64,000 nucleotides of DNA, taken from assembly GCF_000468095.1 (NCBI RefSeq), contig NZ_ASZC01000017.1, positions 1 to 64,000 on the forward strand. Reading direction: 5' to 3'. Under the pieces are notes generated by a model that saw only the letters and a list, made by a program, of their open reading frames with translations, was not told where the DNA came from and made no database searches. The DNA comes from Pantoea sp. AS-PWVM4. GTDB lineage: Bacteria > Pseudomonadota > Gammaproteobacteria > Enterobacterales > Enterobacteriaceae. Positions 7,392 to 15,627 of this stretch are shown one piece after another (the stretch's first letter is position 1; every line of letters begins with the position of its first letter). Position numbers and translations under genes: made by a program.

Positions 7392-9751
7392 GAACCGCAA
7401 AAAAACAACCACAGGCCACGCTGGCCAAACGTCTCAGTCTGCTCCAGGAAACCCTTGATGGTGCTCTGAGTTGGGTTGAAAACCAGCAGGCTCACTCCAC
7501 GCGTCTGAGCATGGAAGGCGACACCCTGAGCCTGCAACTGCGCCGCGCCAGAGTGGAGAGCCACGCGCTGGCGCGCCAGCTCGCGCGCCCCGTGACGCTG
7601 GCGTTGTTTGGTCAGTCGCAGGCGGGCAAAGCCTGGTTATTAAGCGAGATGGTGGGTGATGCCCAGGGACAGTTGATGACCACCCCTGGCGACAAAACCT
7701 TTAACTATTTCCAGCATATCAATCCCGGCAACCTCGATTTCGCCATCGCCACACGTTTTAGTCACCAGCGTGAAACGGCCTCCAACGCCTGGCCGCTGGA
7801 GATGACATTGCTGAGCGAAGTTGAGCTGATCCGTCTGATGTTGGCCTGCGCCACCCCGGAATTACAGCCGGATACCACGGCTCTCGACAGCGCGCTGCAA
7901 CGTCTACAGCGGCATCGCCAAAGTGACATCCAGCCGGGTCTGGAAAGCGATGCGTTGGTTACTTTATGGGCGTGGAGTCGCCGCCATCACCATCACGCCG
8001 AGGTGCTGGATCGTCACTTCTGGCCGCAGGCCATTGGCCTCGCCCCGTGGCTGAATGTCGACGACCGCGTACAGTTGTTCGCCTTGCTGTGGCCGGGCCA
8101 AAACTCCTTAAGCGAAAGCCTGCGCAGCCTGATGCATTTGCGCCATCAGTTACGTCATGCCCCACGGGTCATGGCCCCACTCAGCCTGTTGGTGGATGAC
8201 ACGTCACTGCCCGCCGAGAAGTTGATTGGCAGCGATGCCGACTTGCAGGAGATGATTGAGGTGTGCCCGGTGGTCGCGAACCGGGTGGGTAAAGCGCAGC
8301 AGGTGCCCCTGGGTCTGCTGGCGTTGCTGACACTGGAAATCACCATTCCGCTTAGCTCGACGCCACGCCAGGCGTTATATGATGAGGCCGATATGCTGGA
8401 GCTGCCCGCGCCGGGTACCCCAGCCGATCGCGGCCAGCAGGAGGAGCGCCACCGTCTGCAAACGCGAGATGCGCTGCGCGCCACCTTACTGGAACAGAAA
8501 CGCGCCTTGCTGCCGGGTTGGTACGCTGCGCGTCAGGATATCGACCTGCTGTTGATCTGTACCGCCGCCAGCCAGCGTCAGGACGCCGATCTCGCCAGCC
8601 AGGCGCTGCGCGAGTGGCATCTGCATCAACCGGTACCGGCCAGCGGAGAGAAGCCGCGGCTGATCTGGGCCATCACCCCTTATGATGCACGTCATCAGCA
8701 GATCAACGTCGATGAAGCGGTACAACGCCAGATTGGTCAGCCGGGTCAGAGCTGGGGGTCGATGCTGGCGCTGGATCGCGCCGGAGTGGATCGGATGGGC
8801 AGTTGGTTGCAGGATGAAATGCAGCCGGATGCGCGCCGTGATCGTCTGGCGTCGCAACTGAGTGCGCTGCAACAAACCCTGGTGGATCGTCTGCAACCCT
8901 GGACCGAAGCCAGCGCTACGCCAGAGCAAGCGGCGCGTAAGCAAAGCATTGCCGACACCTTGCTGAAATGCCTGCAACATCGCACCGGCCTGCACGGCGA
9001 ATTGCTGGAGCGTTTACAGCCGTCTCGTGAGGCAGTGCGTCAATTGTGGCTGAGCCAGAGCAACAGCGGCACGCAGCATAAAGTCGCCAGCGCAGCCGCA
9101 GAGCAAAGCTATTTCGGCATCGGTTTTGAATTTGATCTGTTTAAAGATGAACCGGTGGCAGCGGCAGAACCGCGCAATCACGGCGGTCAGCGCGATCAGC
9201 AATTTCCGCACCTGGTCTTCGCCCTGTGGCTGGATCATCTGCGTCAGTTGCCGGAGAGCCGGAGTCTGCTGGCGCTGCTCAACGTCGATAAACCGACGCT
9301 GGAGTTGTTGGTGGAGGAGTTAATTACCGCCAGCTTCCGTCACAACATGCTGAACACCTTGCAGACGGCGCTGAACGAGCCGGAGGCGCAGGCCAGCGCG
9401 CATGAGGCGCGCACCGATCGTCAGGTGTCCCGCGCGATGACGGTGTTGGGGGATTTTGTTGCCTGGCTGGGCTTTTTGCAGCGCCCGGAGAGCGAACGTC
9501 CGGCCAGCCGCGTCAATCGTGGCCAGACGATCTTCGCCCGTCCACCCGCCCCGAGCGTCAATTTCTCGTCCGGCCAACGTCTGACGCGTCTCTCTGCCGC
9601 CCCGGCTAACCACACGGCCTACTATATCTACGACTGGCTGGTGGGGCTGAACAGCGTGATTGTGGAGAACAACGGCTATACCGGCGGCGGCGATTTACCT
9701 GCCGCCGCCCGCCAGACACTGGCGATGATGCTACTGGCGTTGCACGCTTAA
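7388..9751 (+). CDS. srfC: SrfC-like protein with degenerate P-loop
   Basis: Third srf gene, 787 residues, starting inside the srfB stop (ATGA overlap). Near the N-terminus a strand-loop typical of P-loop NTPases appears: ALFGQSQAGKAWLL (P-loop residues 75-82). The usual Ser/Thr after GK is Ala here. The segment before it (residues about 15-65) is helical and rich in Leu/Arg. The middle is rich in Gln and Arg with probable helical bundles, and the C-terminus carries a Pro-containing stretch (FARPPAPSVNFSSG) and a conserved-looking YYIYDWL segment. Putative virulence-protein annotation is historical. The gene ends 4 bases inside the convergent barstar gene, so the operon stops here. A GTPase/dynamin-like role is speculative. 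Confidence 0.82.
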   Translation: MRTAKKQPQATLAKRLSLLQETLDGALSWVENQQAHSTRLSMEGDTLSLQLRRARVESHALARQLARPVTLALFGQSQAGKAWLLSEMVGDAQGQLMTTPGDKTFNYFQHINPGNLDFAIATRFSHQRETASNAWPLEMTLLSEVELIRLMLACATPELQPDTTALDSALQRLQRHRQSDIQPGLESDALVTLWAWSRRHHHHAEVLDRHFWPQAIGLAPWLNVDDRVQLFALLWPGQNSLSESLRSLMHLRHQLRHAPRVMAPLSLLVDDTSLPAEKLIGSDADLQEMIEVCPVVANRVGKAQQVPLGLLALLTLEITIPLSSTPRQALYDEADMLELPAPGTPADRGQQEERHRLQTRDALRATLLEQKRALLPGWYAARQDIDLLLICTAASQRQDADLASQALREWHLHQPVPASGEKPRLIWAITPYDARHQQINVDEAVQRQIGQPGQSWGSMLALDRAGVDRMGSWLQDEMQPDARRDRLASQLSALQQTLVDRLQPWTEASATPEQAARKQSIADTLLKCLQHRTGLHGELLERLQPSREAVRQLWLSQSNSGTQHKVASAAAEQSYFGIGFEFDLFKDEPVAAAEPRNHGGQRDQQFPHLVFALWLDHLRQLPESRSLLALLNVDKPTLELLVEELITASFRHNMLNTLQTALNEPEAQASAHEARTDRQVSRAMTVLGDFVAWLGFLQRPESERPASRVNRGQTIFARPPAPSVNFSSGQRLTRLSAAPANHTAYYIYDWLVGLNSVIVENNGYTGGGDLPAAARQTLAMMLLALHA

Positions 9752-10014
9752 TCACGCACCAGGCGCAGTTCACCCTCGAGCTGCGCCACCGCCTCTTCCA
9801 GCAGCGCCAGCACGGGCGCGAATTCCACGTTGCTCTCATCAACATGGCGCAAATGCAGGGTTGCTGGCAGCGCCATACCGCCTGTCAGCCAATCCCACAA
9901 CGCGTCAAGATTGTTACCAAAGGCGAACGGGCAATGGCTCTGCCGCACCAGCGCAGCATAAAACGCCTCGCGGTCGGGCAGTTGCCGGAAATCAAAGGTC
10001 AGGTTCAGCATCAT
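9748..10014 (-). CDS. Barstar-family RNase inhibitor
   Basis: An 88-residue protein of barstar size. The signature NNLDALWDWLTG (about residues 34-45) matches barstar's NLDALWDCLTG, and both Asp residues that plug the barnase active site (Asp35 and Asp39 in Bacillus amyloliquefaciens barstar) are present. It begins inside the stop codon of the upstream barnase-like gene (TGATG overlap), a layout that couples inhibitor synthesis to the RNase. It has no signal peptide, so it acts in the cytoplasm against RNase that has not been exported. Its stop overlaps the convergent srfC stop by 4 bases. Confidence 0.92.
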   Translation of the reverse strand: MMLNLTFDFRQLPDREAFYAALVRQSHCPFAFGNNLDALWDWLTGGMALPATLHLRHVDESNVEFAPVLALLEEAVAQLEGELRLVRD

Positions 10015-10439
10015 CAGGGCACCGGCTTAAAGCTGCGATAGTGATCGGTGGTGAGAAAAATCAGGCCATCTGAAGAGTAAAGCAGACGATCGGCATCGCG
10101 GTGGCCGCAATCGTAATTGACGTCGGCTTCATACCATTGGCGTCCCGCCTGTTGTGGCAGCCGCTGTTCACGGTTAGCAAAACGGTCGCCGCCAATCGCC
10201 CTGCCGGGCAACACGTCGCACAGGTTGCCTTTGCCGGGGTTCCAGCCCTGACGCCGTGCTTCACCTTTGGTGAGGTAGAGATCCGGTAATTTATGATGTT
10301 GTTGCAGCCAGCGCGCGACGGTTTCGGCATCGGTCAATTGCGCAATATTGGTTTTGGGTGCAGCGGAGAAATGCGGTTTTAGCCCGGCCCATGAGGCGAC
10401 CAGCGCGATAATTAATCCAATCCAGAGTTTCTTTGACAT
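10014..10439 (-). CDS. Exported barnase-family ribonuclease
   Basis: A 141-residue guanyl-specific RNase. Residues 1-26 (MSKKLWIGLIIALVASWAGL) form a signal peptide or signal anchor. The rest aligns end to end with barnase: LPDLYLTKGEA, GWNPGKGNL, ANRE, WYEADVNY, HRDADRLLYSS and LTTDHYRSF. Every barnase active-site residue is present: Lys27, Arg59, Glu73, Arg83, Arg87 and His102 equivalents. Two extra cysteines (GNLCD, YDCGH) might form a disulfide in the periplasm. The start at 10439 is chosen because it begins the signal sequence and has AGGAAG 7 bases upstream; a longer open frame upstream lacks support. It is translationally coupled to barstar. The biological target, self, neighbour or scavenged RNA, is unknown. 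Confidence 0.92.
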   Translation of the reverse strand: MSKKLWIGLIIALVASWAGLKPHFSAAPKTNIAQLTDAETVARWLQQHHKLPDLYLTKGEARRQGWNPGKGNLCDVLPGRAIGGDRFANREQRLPQQAGRQWYEADVNYDCGHRDADRLLYSSDGLIFLTTDHYRSFKPVP

Positions 10440-10525
10440 AGTGACTTCCTGAGTTTCAGGAGGCCGATAATAGCAGCTTTTCAGGCGGGAAAAACGCGGG
10501 CCAGCGATGCTGGCCCTGGCGGAGT

Positions 10526-10873
10526 TTACTGCATAACGCTCGGCTGGTGCCCGGCATGACGACGCCATGCACCCGGTGCCACACCATACTGACGTTTGAA
10601 GCTGCGGTTGAATGACTGCTGCGAGTCAAAGCCCAGCGAAATCGCCACGTTCAGAATCGGCTCGTTTGTGGTGGTCAGCCGGTCTGCCGATTTTTTCAGT
10701 TTCTTGGCACGAATGTACTCACCCAGCGGATAACCGGTGTGCTCTTTGAACATGCGTTGCAGGTGCCATTTCGAGTAACCGGCGCGCCCTGCTACGGTGT
10801 CCAGATCCAGGCGTGCTTCAATGTTGTTATCAATCCAGTCGATCAGATCGTGAATAAATGCGTCGCTCATCAT
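10526..10873 (-). CDS. rarA: AraC/XylS-family activator, RarA/SoxS/RamA type
   Basis: A 115-residue single-domain AraC-type protein: two helix-turn-helix units with no ligand-binding domain, as in MarA, SoxS, RamA and RarA. Characteristic stretches are GYSKWHLQRMFKEHTG (first HTH) and LGFDSQQSFNRSFKRQYG (second HTH). It is transcribed away from the oqxAB operon, the position of rarA in Klebsiella, where RarA activates oqxAB. Such activators are usually controlled by their own abundance. Assignment as RarA rather than SoxS rests mainly on this neighbourhood; no soxR is present beside it. The start has a second in-frame ATG one codon later. Confidence 0.8.
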   Translation of the reverse strand: MMSDAFIHDLIDWIDNNIEARLDLDTVAGRAGYSKWHLQRMFKEHTGYPLGEYIRAKKLKKSADRLTTTNEPILNVAISLGFDSQQSFNRSFKRQYGVAPGAWRRHAGHQPSVMQ

Positions 10874-11176
10874 CCCATTTTCTCCCGTCGCCGTGGCGAT
10901 CAGTATCAGTATCAGTATCTGTTGCAGTTACACTTTAAGGGTGACTGACTATGCCATTTAGTGCAAGTTTTATTATTGCATTAAATGCCGCACTTCGCGT
11001 AGGGGTATTACCCTGCATGATCCGTTGCGATCAAAACCGCACTTAAAGTGTATCAGATATTCTTGCAGAAGCAGTTTGCACAAGCCTACACTCATCCCGT
11101 TTTAATGCAACCGTCAAAGTTGCAAAATTTTTTGTACATGACCTTTCAATTTTTTGACTAACGCGGAATAACTACA
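10874..11176. promoter_or_regulatory. Divergent rarA-oqxAB control region
   Basis: This 303-base gap is AT-rich and should carry promoters for both sides. It contains three tandem ATCAGT units (10898-10918 area), a marbox-like sequence ACCGCACTTAAAGTGTATC (11036-11054; matches the AYnGCAC half well and the second half partly), and the palindrome CACTTAAAGTG (11040-11050) with a looser echo CACTTTAAGGGTG near 10930. The first would suit RarA, the second an OqxR dimer. None is proven. Confidence 0.45.
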
Positions 11177-12331
11177 ATGCATCTGCAGACATATGGGGTT
11201 CGTCTGGGCGTAAGCCTGTCAGGAATGGTGCTGCTGGGAAGCCTGCTGGCCGGCTGTGATAGCGGTGTGGCGAAAAACGCCCCACCGCCACCGCCTGAAG
11301 TGAGTGTGGCGCAGGTGGTACAGCAGAAAGTCAGCCAGTGGGACAGTTTTAATGGTCGTATCGAAGCGGTGCAAAGCGTGCAGCTGCGACCGCGCGTATC
11401 CGGCTATATCGATCAGGTGAATTATCGCGAAGGCGATGAAGTAAAAAAAGGCCAGGTGCTATTCACCATTGATGATCGTACCTATCGCGCGGCGCTGGAG
11501 CAGGCGCAGGCCGAACTGGCGCAGGCCCGCAGTCAGGCGGCGCTGGCACGCAGTGAGTCGGCTCGTACCGAAAAGCTGATTGGCACGCTGGCGGTATCGC
11601 GTGAAGAGGCAGAACAGCGTCGTTCAGCGGCCAGCCAGGCACAGGCTACCGTGCTGTCGGCCCAGGCGGCGGTAGATATGGCGCAACTTAATCTCGATTT
11701 CACCCGCGTTACCGCGCCGATTGATGGTCGCGCCAGCCGCGCCATGATCACTATCGGTAACCTGGTGACCGCCGGTGACAGCGCCAGCGTCCTCACCACG
11801 CTGGTGTCGCAGGATCGTGTCTACGTCTATTTCGACGTCGATGAAGCCACCTATCTGCGTTATCAGGCGATGGCCCGTGAGGGACAAAACCGGGGTGCGC
11901 TGCCAGTGGAAATCGGCCTGACCGGCGAGCAAGGCTATCCGCATCCGGGCAAAGTCGATTTTCTCGATAACCAGTTGACCGCCAGCACCGGCACCATCCG
12001 CATGCGGGCCACGCTGGATAACCAGCAGCGTCAGTTCACGCCAGGTCTGTTTGCCCGCGTACGTCTGCCCGGTAGCGCCGATTTCACCGCGTTGCTGATT
12101 GACGATAAAGCGGTGCTGACCGATCAGGACCGTAAGTATGTCTACGTGGTCGATGCCAGCGGTAAGGCCCAGCGCCGTGACATCCAGCCAGGCGAGTTGG
12201 CGAATGGCCTGCGCGTGGTGCAGAACGGACTGAAACCCGGAGACAAGGTGATCGTTAACGGTTTGCAGAAAGTGTTTATGCCCGGCATGCCGGTCACTGC
12301 GCAAACGGTCGCGATGCGCGCCGCCCAATAA
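11177..12331 (+). CDS. oqxA: OqxA-like RND efflux periplasmic adaptor
   Basis: A 384-residue membrane-fusion protein. The N-terminus is a lipoprotein signal ending in a LLAGC lipobox (Cys about residue 27). Then follow the biotinyl-lipoyl domain (RPRVSGYIDQVNYREGDEVKKG), an alpha-helical hairpin rich in Ala/Gln (about 100-150), the second lipoyl half (LDFTRVTAPIDGRAS) and beta-barrel/membrane-proximal domains. Wording through the core is nearly that of plasmid and Klebsiella OqxA (for example TPGLFARVRLPGSA and DDKAVLTDQDRKYVY). It links the inner-membrane pump OqxB to an outer-membrane channel, presumably TolC, which is not in this window. oqxB follows after 18 bases. Confidence 0.93.
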   Translation: MHLQTYGVRLGVSLSGMVLLGSLLAGCDSGVAKNAPPPPPEVSVAQVVQQKVSQWDSFNGRIEAVQSVQLRPRVSGYIDQVNYREGDEVKKGQVLFTIDDRTYRAALEQAQAELAQARSQAALARSESARTEKLIGTLAVSREEAEQRRSAASQAQATVLSAQAAVDMAQLNLDFTRVTAPIDGRASRAMITIGNLVTAGDSASVLTTLVSQDRVYVYFDVDEATYLRYQAMAREGQNRGALPVEIGLTGEQGYPHPGKVDFLDNQLTASTGTIRMRATLDNQQRQFTPGLFARVRLPGSADFTALLIDDKAVLTDQDRKYVYVVDASGKAQRRDIQPGELANGLRVVQNGLKPGDKVIVNGLQKVFMPGMPVTAQTVAMRAAQ

Positions 12332-12349
12332 TTATCGAGACTGCCTGTT

Positions 12350-15300
12350 ATGGATTTCTCCCGCTTTTTTATCGACCGGCCAATTTTCGCGGCTGTGCTG
12401 TCGATTTTGATATTTGTTACCGGGCTGATCGCCATTCCGTTGCTGCCGATCAGTGAATATCCCGATGTGGTGCCCCCCAGCGTGCAGGTGCGCGCAGAAT
12501 ACCCCGGCGCCAACCCCAAAGTGATTGCCGACTCGGTGGCGACGCCACTGGAAGAGGCGATCAACGGGGTGGAAAACATGATGTATATGAAATCAGTGGC
12601 CGGTTCCGATGGCGTGCTGGTGACCACCGTCACCTTCCGTCCGGGTACTGACCCTGACCAGGCGCAGGTTCAGGTGCAGAACCGTGTGGCACAGGCGGAA
12701 GCGCGCCTGCCAGAGGCCGTGCGCCAACTGGGCCTGACCACACAGAAGCAGTCGCCGACCCTGACGCTGGTGGTACATCTGTTTTCGCCGCAGGGTAAGT
12801 ACGATTCGCTCTATCTGCGTAACTACGCCACCCTGAAGGTCAAAGACGAACTGGCCCGCCTGCCGGGCGTAGGACAGATTCAGATCTTCGGGGCCGGTGA
12901 GTATGCGATGCGCGTCTGGCTTGATCCCAATAAAGTGGCAGCGCGTGGCCTGACCGCCTCGGATGTGGTGACGGCGATGCAGGAGCAAAACGTGCAGGTT
13001 TCTGCCGGGCAGCTCGGCGCAGAACCGTTGAAGAAAGAGAGCGATTTCCTGCTGTCGATCAACACCCAGGGACGACTGGAGAGCGAGCAGCAGTTCGGCA
13101 ATATCATCCTGAAAACCGCCGATGATGGTTCGTTGGTGCGTCTGCGTGATGTCGCCCGTATTGAGATGGGTTCTGGCAGCTATGCGCTGCGTTCACAGCT
13201 TAATAATAAAGATGCGGTCGGTATCGGTATCTTCCAGGCACCGGGGGCTAACGCCATCGATCTCTCCAACGCGGTGCGCGCCAAAATGGCTGAACTGGCG
13301 ACCCGCTTCCCGGACGATGTGCAGTGGGCCGCGCCCTATGACCCGACGGTGTTCGTGCGGGATTCGATCAAGGCCGTGGTACAGACGCTGATGGAAGCGA
13401 TTGTGCTGGTGGTGCTGGTGGTGATTCTGTTCCTGCAAACCTGGCGTGCGTCGATCATTCCGTTGCTGGCGGTGCCGGTTTCAGTGGTGGGGACCTTCAG
13501 CATCTTGTATTTGCTCGGCTTCTCACTTAACACCCTGAGCCTGTTTGGTCTGGTGCTCGCCATCGGTATCGTGGTGGATGACGCCATTGTGGTGGTAGAG
13601 AACGTCGAACGTAATATCGAGCAAGGGTTATCGCCCACCGCGGCAGCGCATCAGGCGATGCGTGAAGTCTCCGGTCCGATTATCGCTATCGCGCTGGTGT
13701 TGTGTGCGGTGTTTGTGCCGATGGCGTTCCTGTCCGGCGTTACCGGTCAGTTCTATAAACAGTTCGCGGTTACCATCGCCATTTCGACGGTGATTTCGGC
13801 GATTAACTCGCTGACGCTTTCTCCGGCTCTGGCGGCGAAACTGCTGAAGGATCATCATGCGCCGAAAGATATGCCGTCGCGCCTGATTGACCGGTTGCTG
13901 GGCTGGTTGTTCCGCCCATTCAACCGCTTTTTCCAGCGCAGCGCTGACGGTTATCAATCGATGGTCAGTAAAACCCTGCGGCGGCGCGGTGCGGTGTTTG
14001 GCGTCTATGTGCTGCTGCTGGCAGGCGCGGGCTGGATGTTCCACAGCGTACCGGGTGGCTTTATCCCAACCCAGGATAAGCTGTACCTGATTGGTGGCGT
14101 GAAGATGCCGGAAGGCTCGTCACTGGCGCGCACCGATGAAGTGATCCGTAAGATGAGCGAGATCGGTATGAATACCGAAGGCGTGGATTATGCGGTCGCC
14201 TTCCCCGGCCTGAACGCCTTGCAGTTTACCAATACCCCCAATACCGGGACGGTGTTCTTTGGCCTCAAGCCGTTTGACCAGCGTAAACGCAGTGCGGCGG
14301 AAATCAACGCTGAGCTGAATGCCAAAATCAGTAAAATTCAGGCGGGCTTTGGTTTCTCCATCATGCCACCGCCGATTTTGGGCCTCGGCCAGGGTTCAGG
14401 TTATTCCCTTTACGTGCAGGATCGTGCTGGCCTGGGTTATGGCGAGCTGCAAACGGCGATCAACACCCTCTCCGGTGCGGTGATGCAGACGCCTGGCATG
14501 ATGTTCCCGATCTCCTCCTATCAAGCCAACGTTCCGCAGTTGGATGTGCAGGTTGATCGTGATAAAGCCAAAGCACAGGGCGTGTCGCTGACCGATTTGT
14601 TCAGCACCCTTCAGGTGTATCTCGGCTCCTCCTATGTCAATGACTTCAATAAGTTTGGTCGTACCTGGCGTGTGATGGCGCAAGCAGATGGCGATTTCCG
14701 CGACAGCGTGCAGGATATTGCTAACCTGCGCACCCGTAACGATCGCGGCGAGATGGTGCCAATCGGCAGCATGGTGAATATCACCACCACCTACGGCCCT
14801 GATCCGGTGATCCGTTATAACGGCTACCCGGCGGCGGATTTGATTGGTGACGCTGACCCTCGCGTGCTGTCATCGGCGCAGGCCATGACCAAAGTGGAAG
14901 CGCTCGCCAATCAGGTGTTGCCGAATGGAATGAACATTGAGTGGACCGATCTCAGTTATCAGCAATCCACCCAGGGTAATGCTGCGTTTATTGTGTTCCC
15001 GGTGTCGGTACTGCTGGCCTTCCTGGTACTGGCGGCATTGTACGAAAGCTGGACGTTACCGCTGGCGGTGATCCTGATTGTGCCGGTCACCATGCTGTCG
15101 GCGTTGGTTGGCGTGTGGCTGACCGGCGGTGATAACAACGTGTTTGTGCAAGTGGGGCTGGTGGTTCTGATGGGGCTGGCGTGTAAAAACGCGATTCTTA
15201 TTGTCGAGTTTGCCCGCGAGCTGGAGATGCAGGGTAAAGGGATTGTTGAGGCCGCGCTGGAAGCTTGTCGTCTGCGTCTGCGCCCCATCGTCATGACCTC

Positions 15301-15502
15301 CATCGCCTTTATCGCCGGGACCATCCCGTTGATTCTCGGAGAAGGTGCCGGTGCCGAAGTGCGTGGCGTTACCGGGATTACCGTGTTCTCCGGCATGCTG
15401 GGCGTGACTTTGTTCGGCCTGTTCCTGACGCCGGTGTTTTATGTGACGCTGCGTAAACTGGTGACACGGAAACAGCCGGAAGGTGAAGTGCAGACGGTGT
15501 GA
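12350..15502 (+). CDS. oqxB: OqxB-like RND multidrug efflux pump
   Basis: A 1050-residue RND transporter, the exact length of OqxB. It opens MDFSRFFIDRPIFAAVLS and has the expected 12-span layout with two large periplasmic loops. The proton-relay segment in span 4 reads LAIGIVVDDAIVVVENVER (Asp-Asp pair), and span 10/11 has MGLACKNAILIVEFAREL with the relay Lys. Long stretches match Klebsiella OqxB closely. OqxAB exports quinoxalines, fluoroquinolones, chloramphenicol and nitrofurantoin in Klebsiella and E. coli carriers; the same range here is inference. It is co-transcribed with oqxA, and a good terminator follows. Confidence 0.95.
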   Translation: MDFSRFFIDRPIFAAVLSILIFVTGLIAIPLLPISEYPDVVPPSVQVRAEYPGANPKVIADSVATPLEEAINGVENMMYMKSVAGSDGVLVTTVTFRPGTDPDQAQVQVQNRVAQAEARLPEAVRQLGLTTQKQSPTLTLVVHLFSPQGKYDSLYLRNYATLKVKDELARLPGVGQIQIFGAGEYAMRVWLDPNKVAARGLTASDVVTAMQEQNVQVSAGQLGAEPLKKESDFLLSINTQGRLESEQQFGNIILKTADDGSLVRLRDVARIEMGSGSYALRSQLNNKDAVGIGIFQAPGANAIDLSNAVRAKMAELATRFPDDVQWAAPYDPTVFVRDSIKAVVQTLMEAIVLVVLVVILFLQTWRASIIPLLAVPVSVVGTFSILYLLGFSLNTLSLFGLVLAIGIVVDDAIVVVENVERNIEQGLSPTAAAHQAMREVSGPIIAIALVLCAVFVPMAFLSGVTGQFYKQFAVTIAISTVISAINSLTLSPALAAKLLKDHHAPKDMPSRLIDRLLGWLFRPFNRFFQRSADGYQSMVSKTLRRRGAVFGVYVLLLAGAGWMFHSVPGGFIPTQDKLYLIGGVKMPEGSSLARTDEVIRKMSEIGMNTEGVDYAVAFPGLNALQFTNTPNTGTVFFGLKPFDQRKRSAAEINAELNAKISKIQAGFGFSIMPPPILGLGQGSGYSLYVQDRAGLGYGELQTAINTLSGAVMQTPGMMFPISSYQANVPQLDVQVDRDKAKAQGVSLTDLFSTLQVYLGSSYVNDFNKFGRTWRVMAQADGDFRDSVQDIANLRTRNDRGEMVPIGSMVNITTTYGPDPVIRYNGYPAADLIGDADPRVLSSAQAMTKVEALANQVLPNGMNIEWTDLSYQQSTQGNAAFIVFPVSVLLAFLVLAALYESWTLPLAVILIVPVTMLSALVGVWLTGGDNNVFVQVGLVVLMGLACKNAILIVEFARELEMQGKGIVEAALEACRLRLRPIVMTSIAFIAGTIPLILGEGAGAEVRGVTGITVFSGMLGVTLFGLFLTPVFYVTLRKLVTRKQPEGEVQTV

Positions 15503-15522
15503 TTTGTAGTTTGTGTTGATGT

Positions 15523-15552
15523 AAAAATCCGGGCCAAGTGCCCGGATTTTTT
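15523..15552 (+). terminator. Rho-independent terminator of oqxAB
   Basis: AAAAATCCGGGC and GCCCGGATTTTTT form a strong GC-rich stem with a CAAGT loop, followed by a T-run, 20 bases after the oqxB stop. The matching A-run on the other side means it could also act on the minus strand. Confidence 0.85.
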
Positions 15553-15565
15553 ATGCCTGAAACTC

Positions 15566-15587
15566 GCGCGATAAATCGCGCCGCTAC
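15566..15587. repeat. Single arm of the palindromic repeat family
   Basis: GCGCGATAAATCGCGC followed by CGCTAC, lying between the convergent ends of oqxB and oqxR. Same sequence as arms at 18644, 38346 and 51851. Confidence 0.75.
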
Positions 15588-15627
15588 CGAATGGGGGCGG
15601 GAGCGCAGCAACGCGCTCCAGGGAATG

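Noticed and set aside
10440..10568. N-terminal extension of the barnase-like protein
   Set aside because: It would bury the signal peptide and overlaps the rarA-like gene; the downstream ATG has a good ribosome-binding site.
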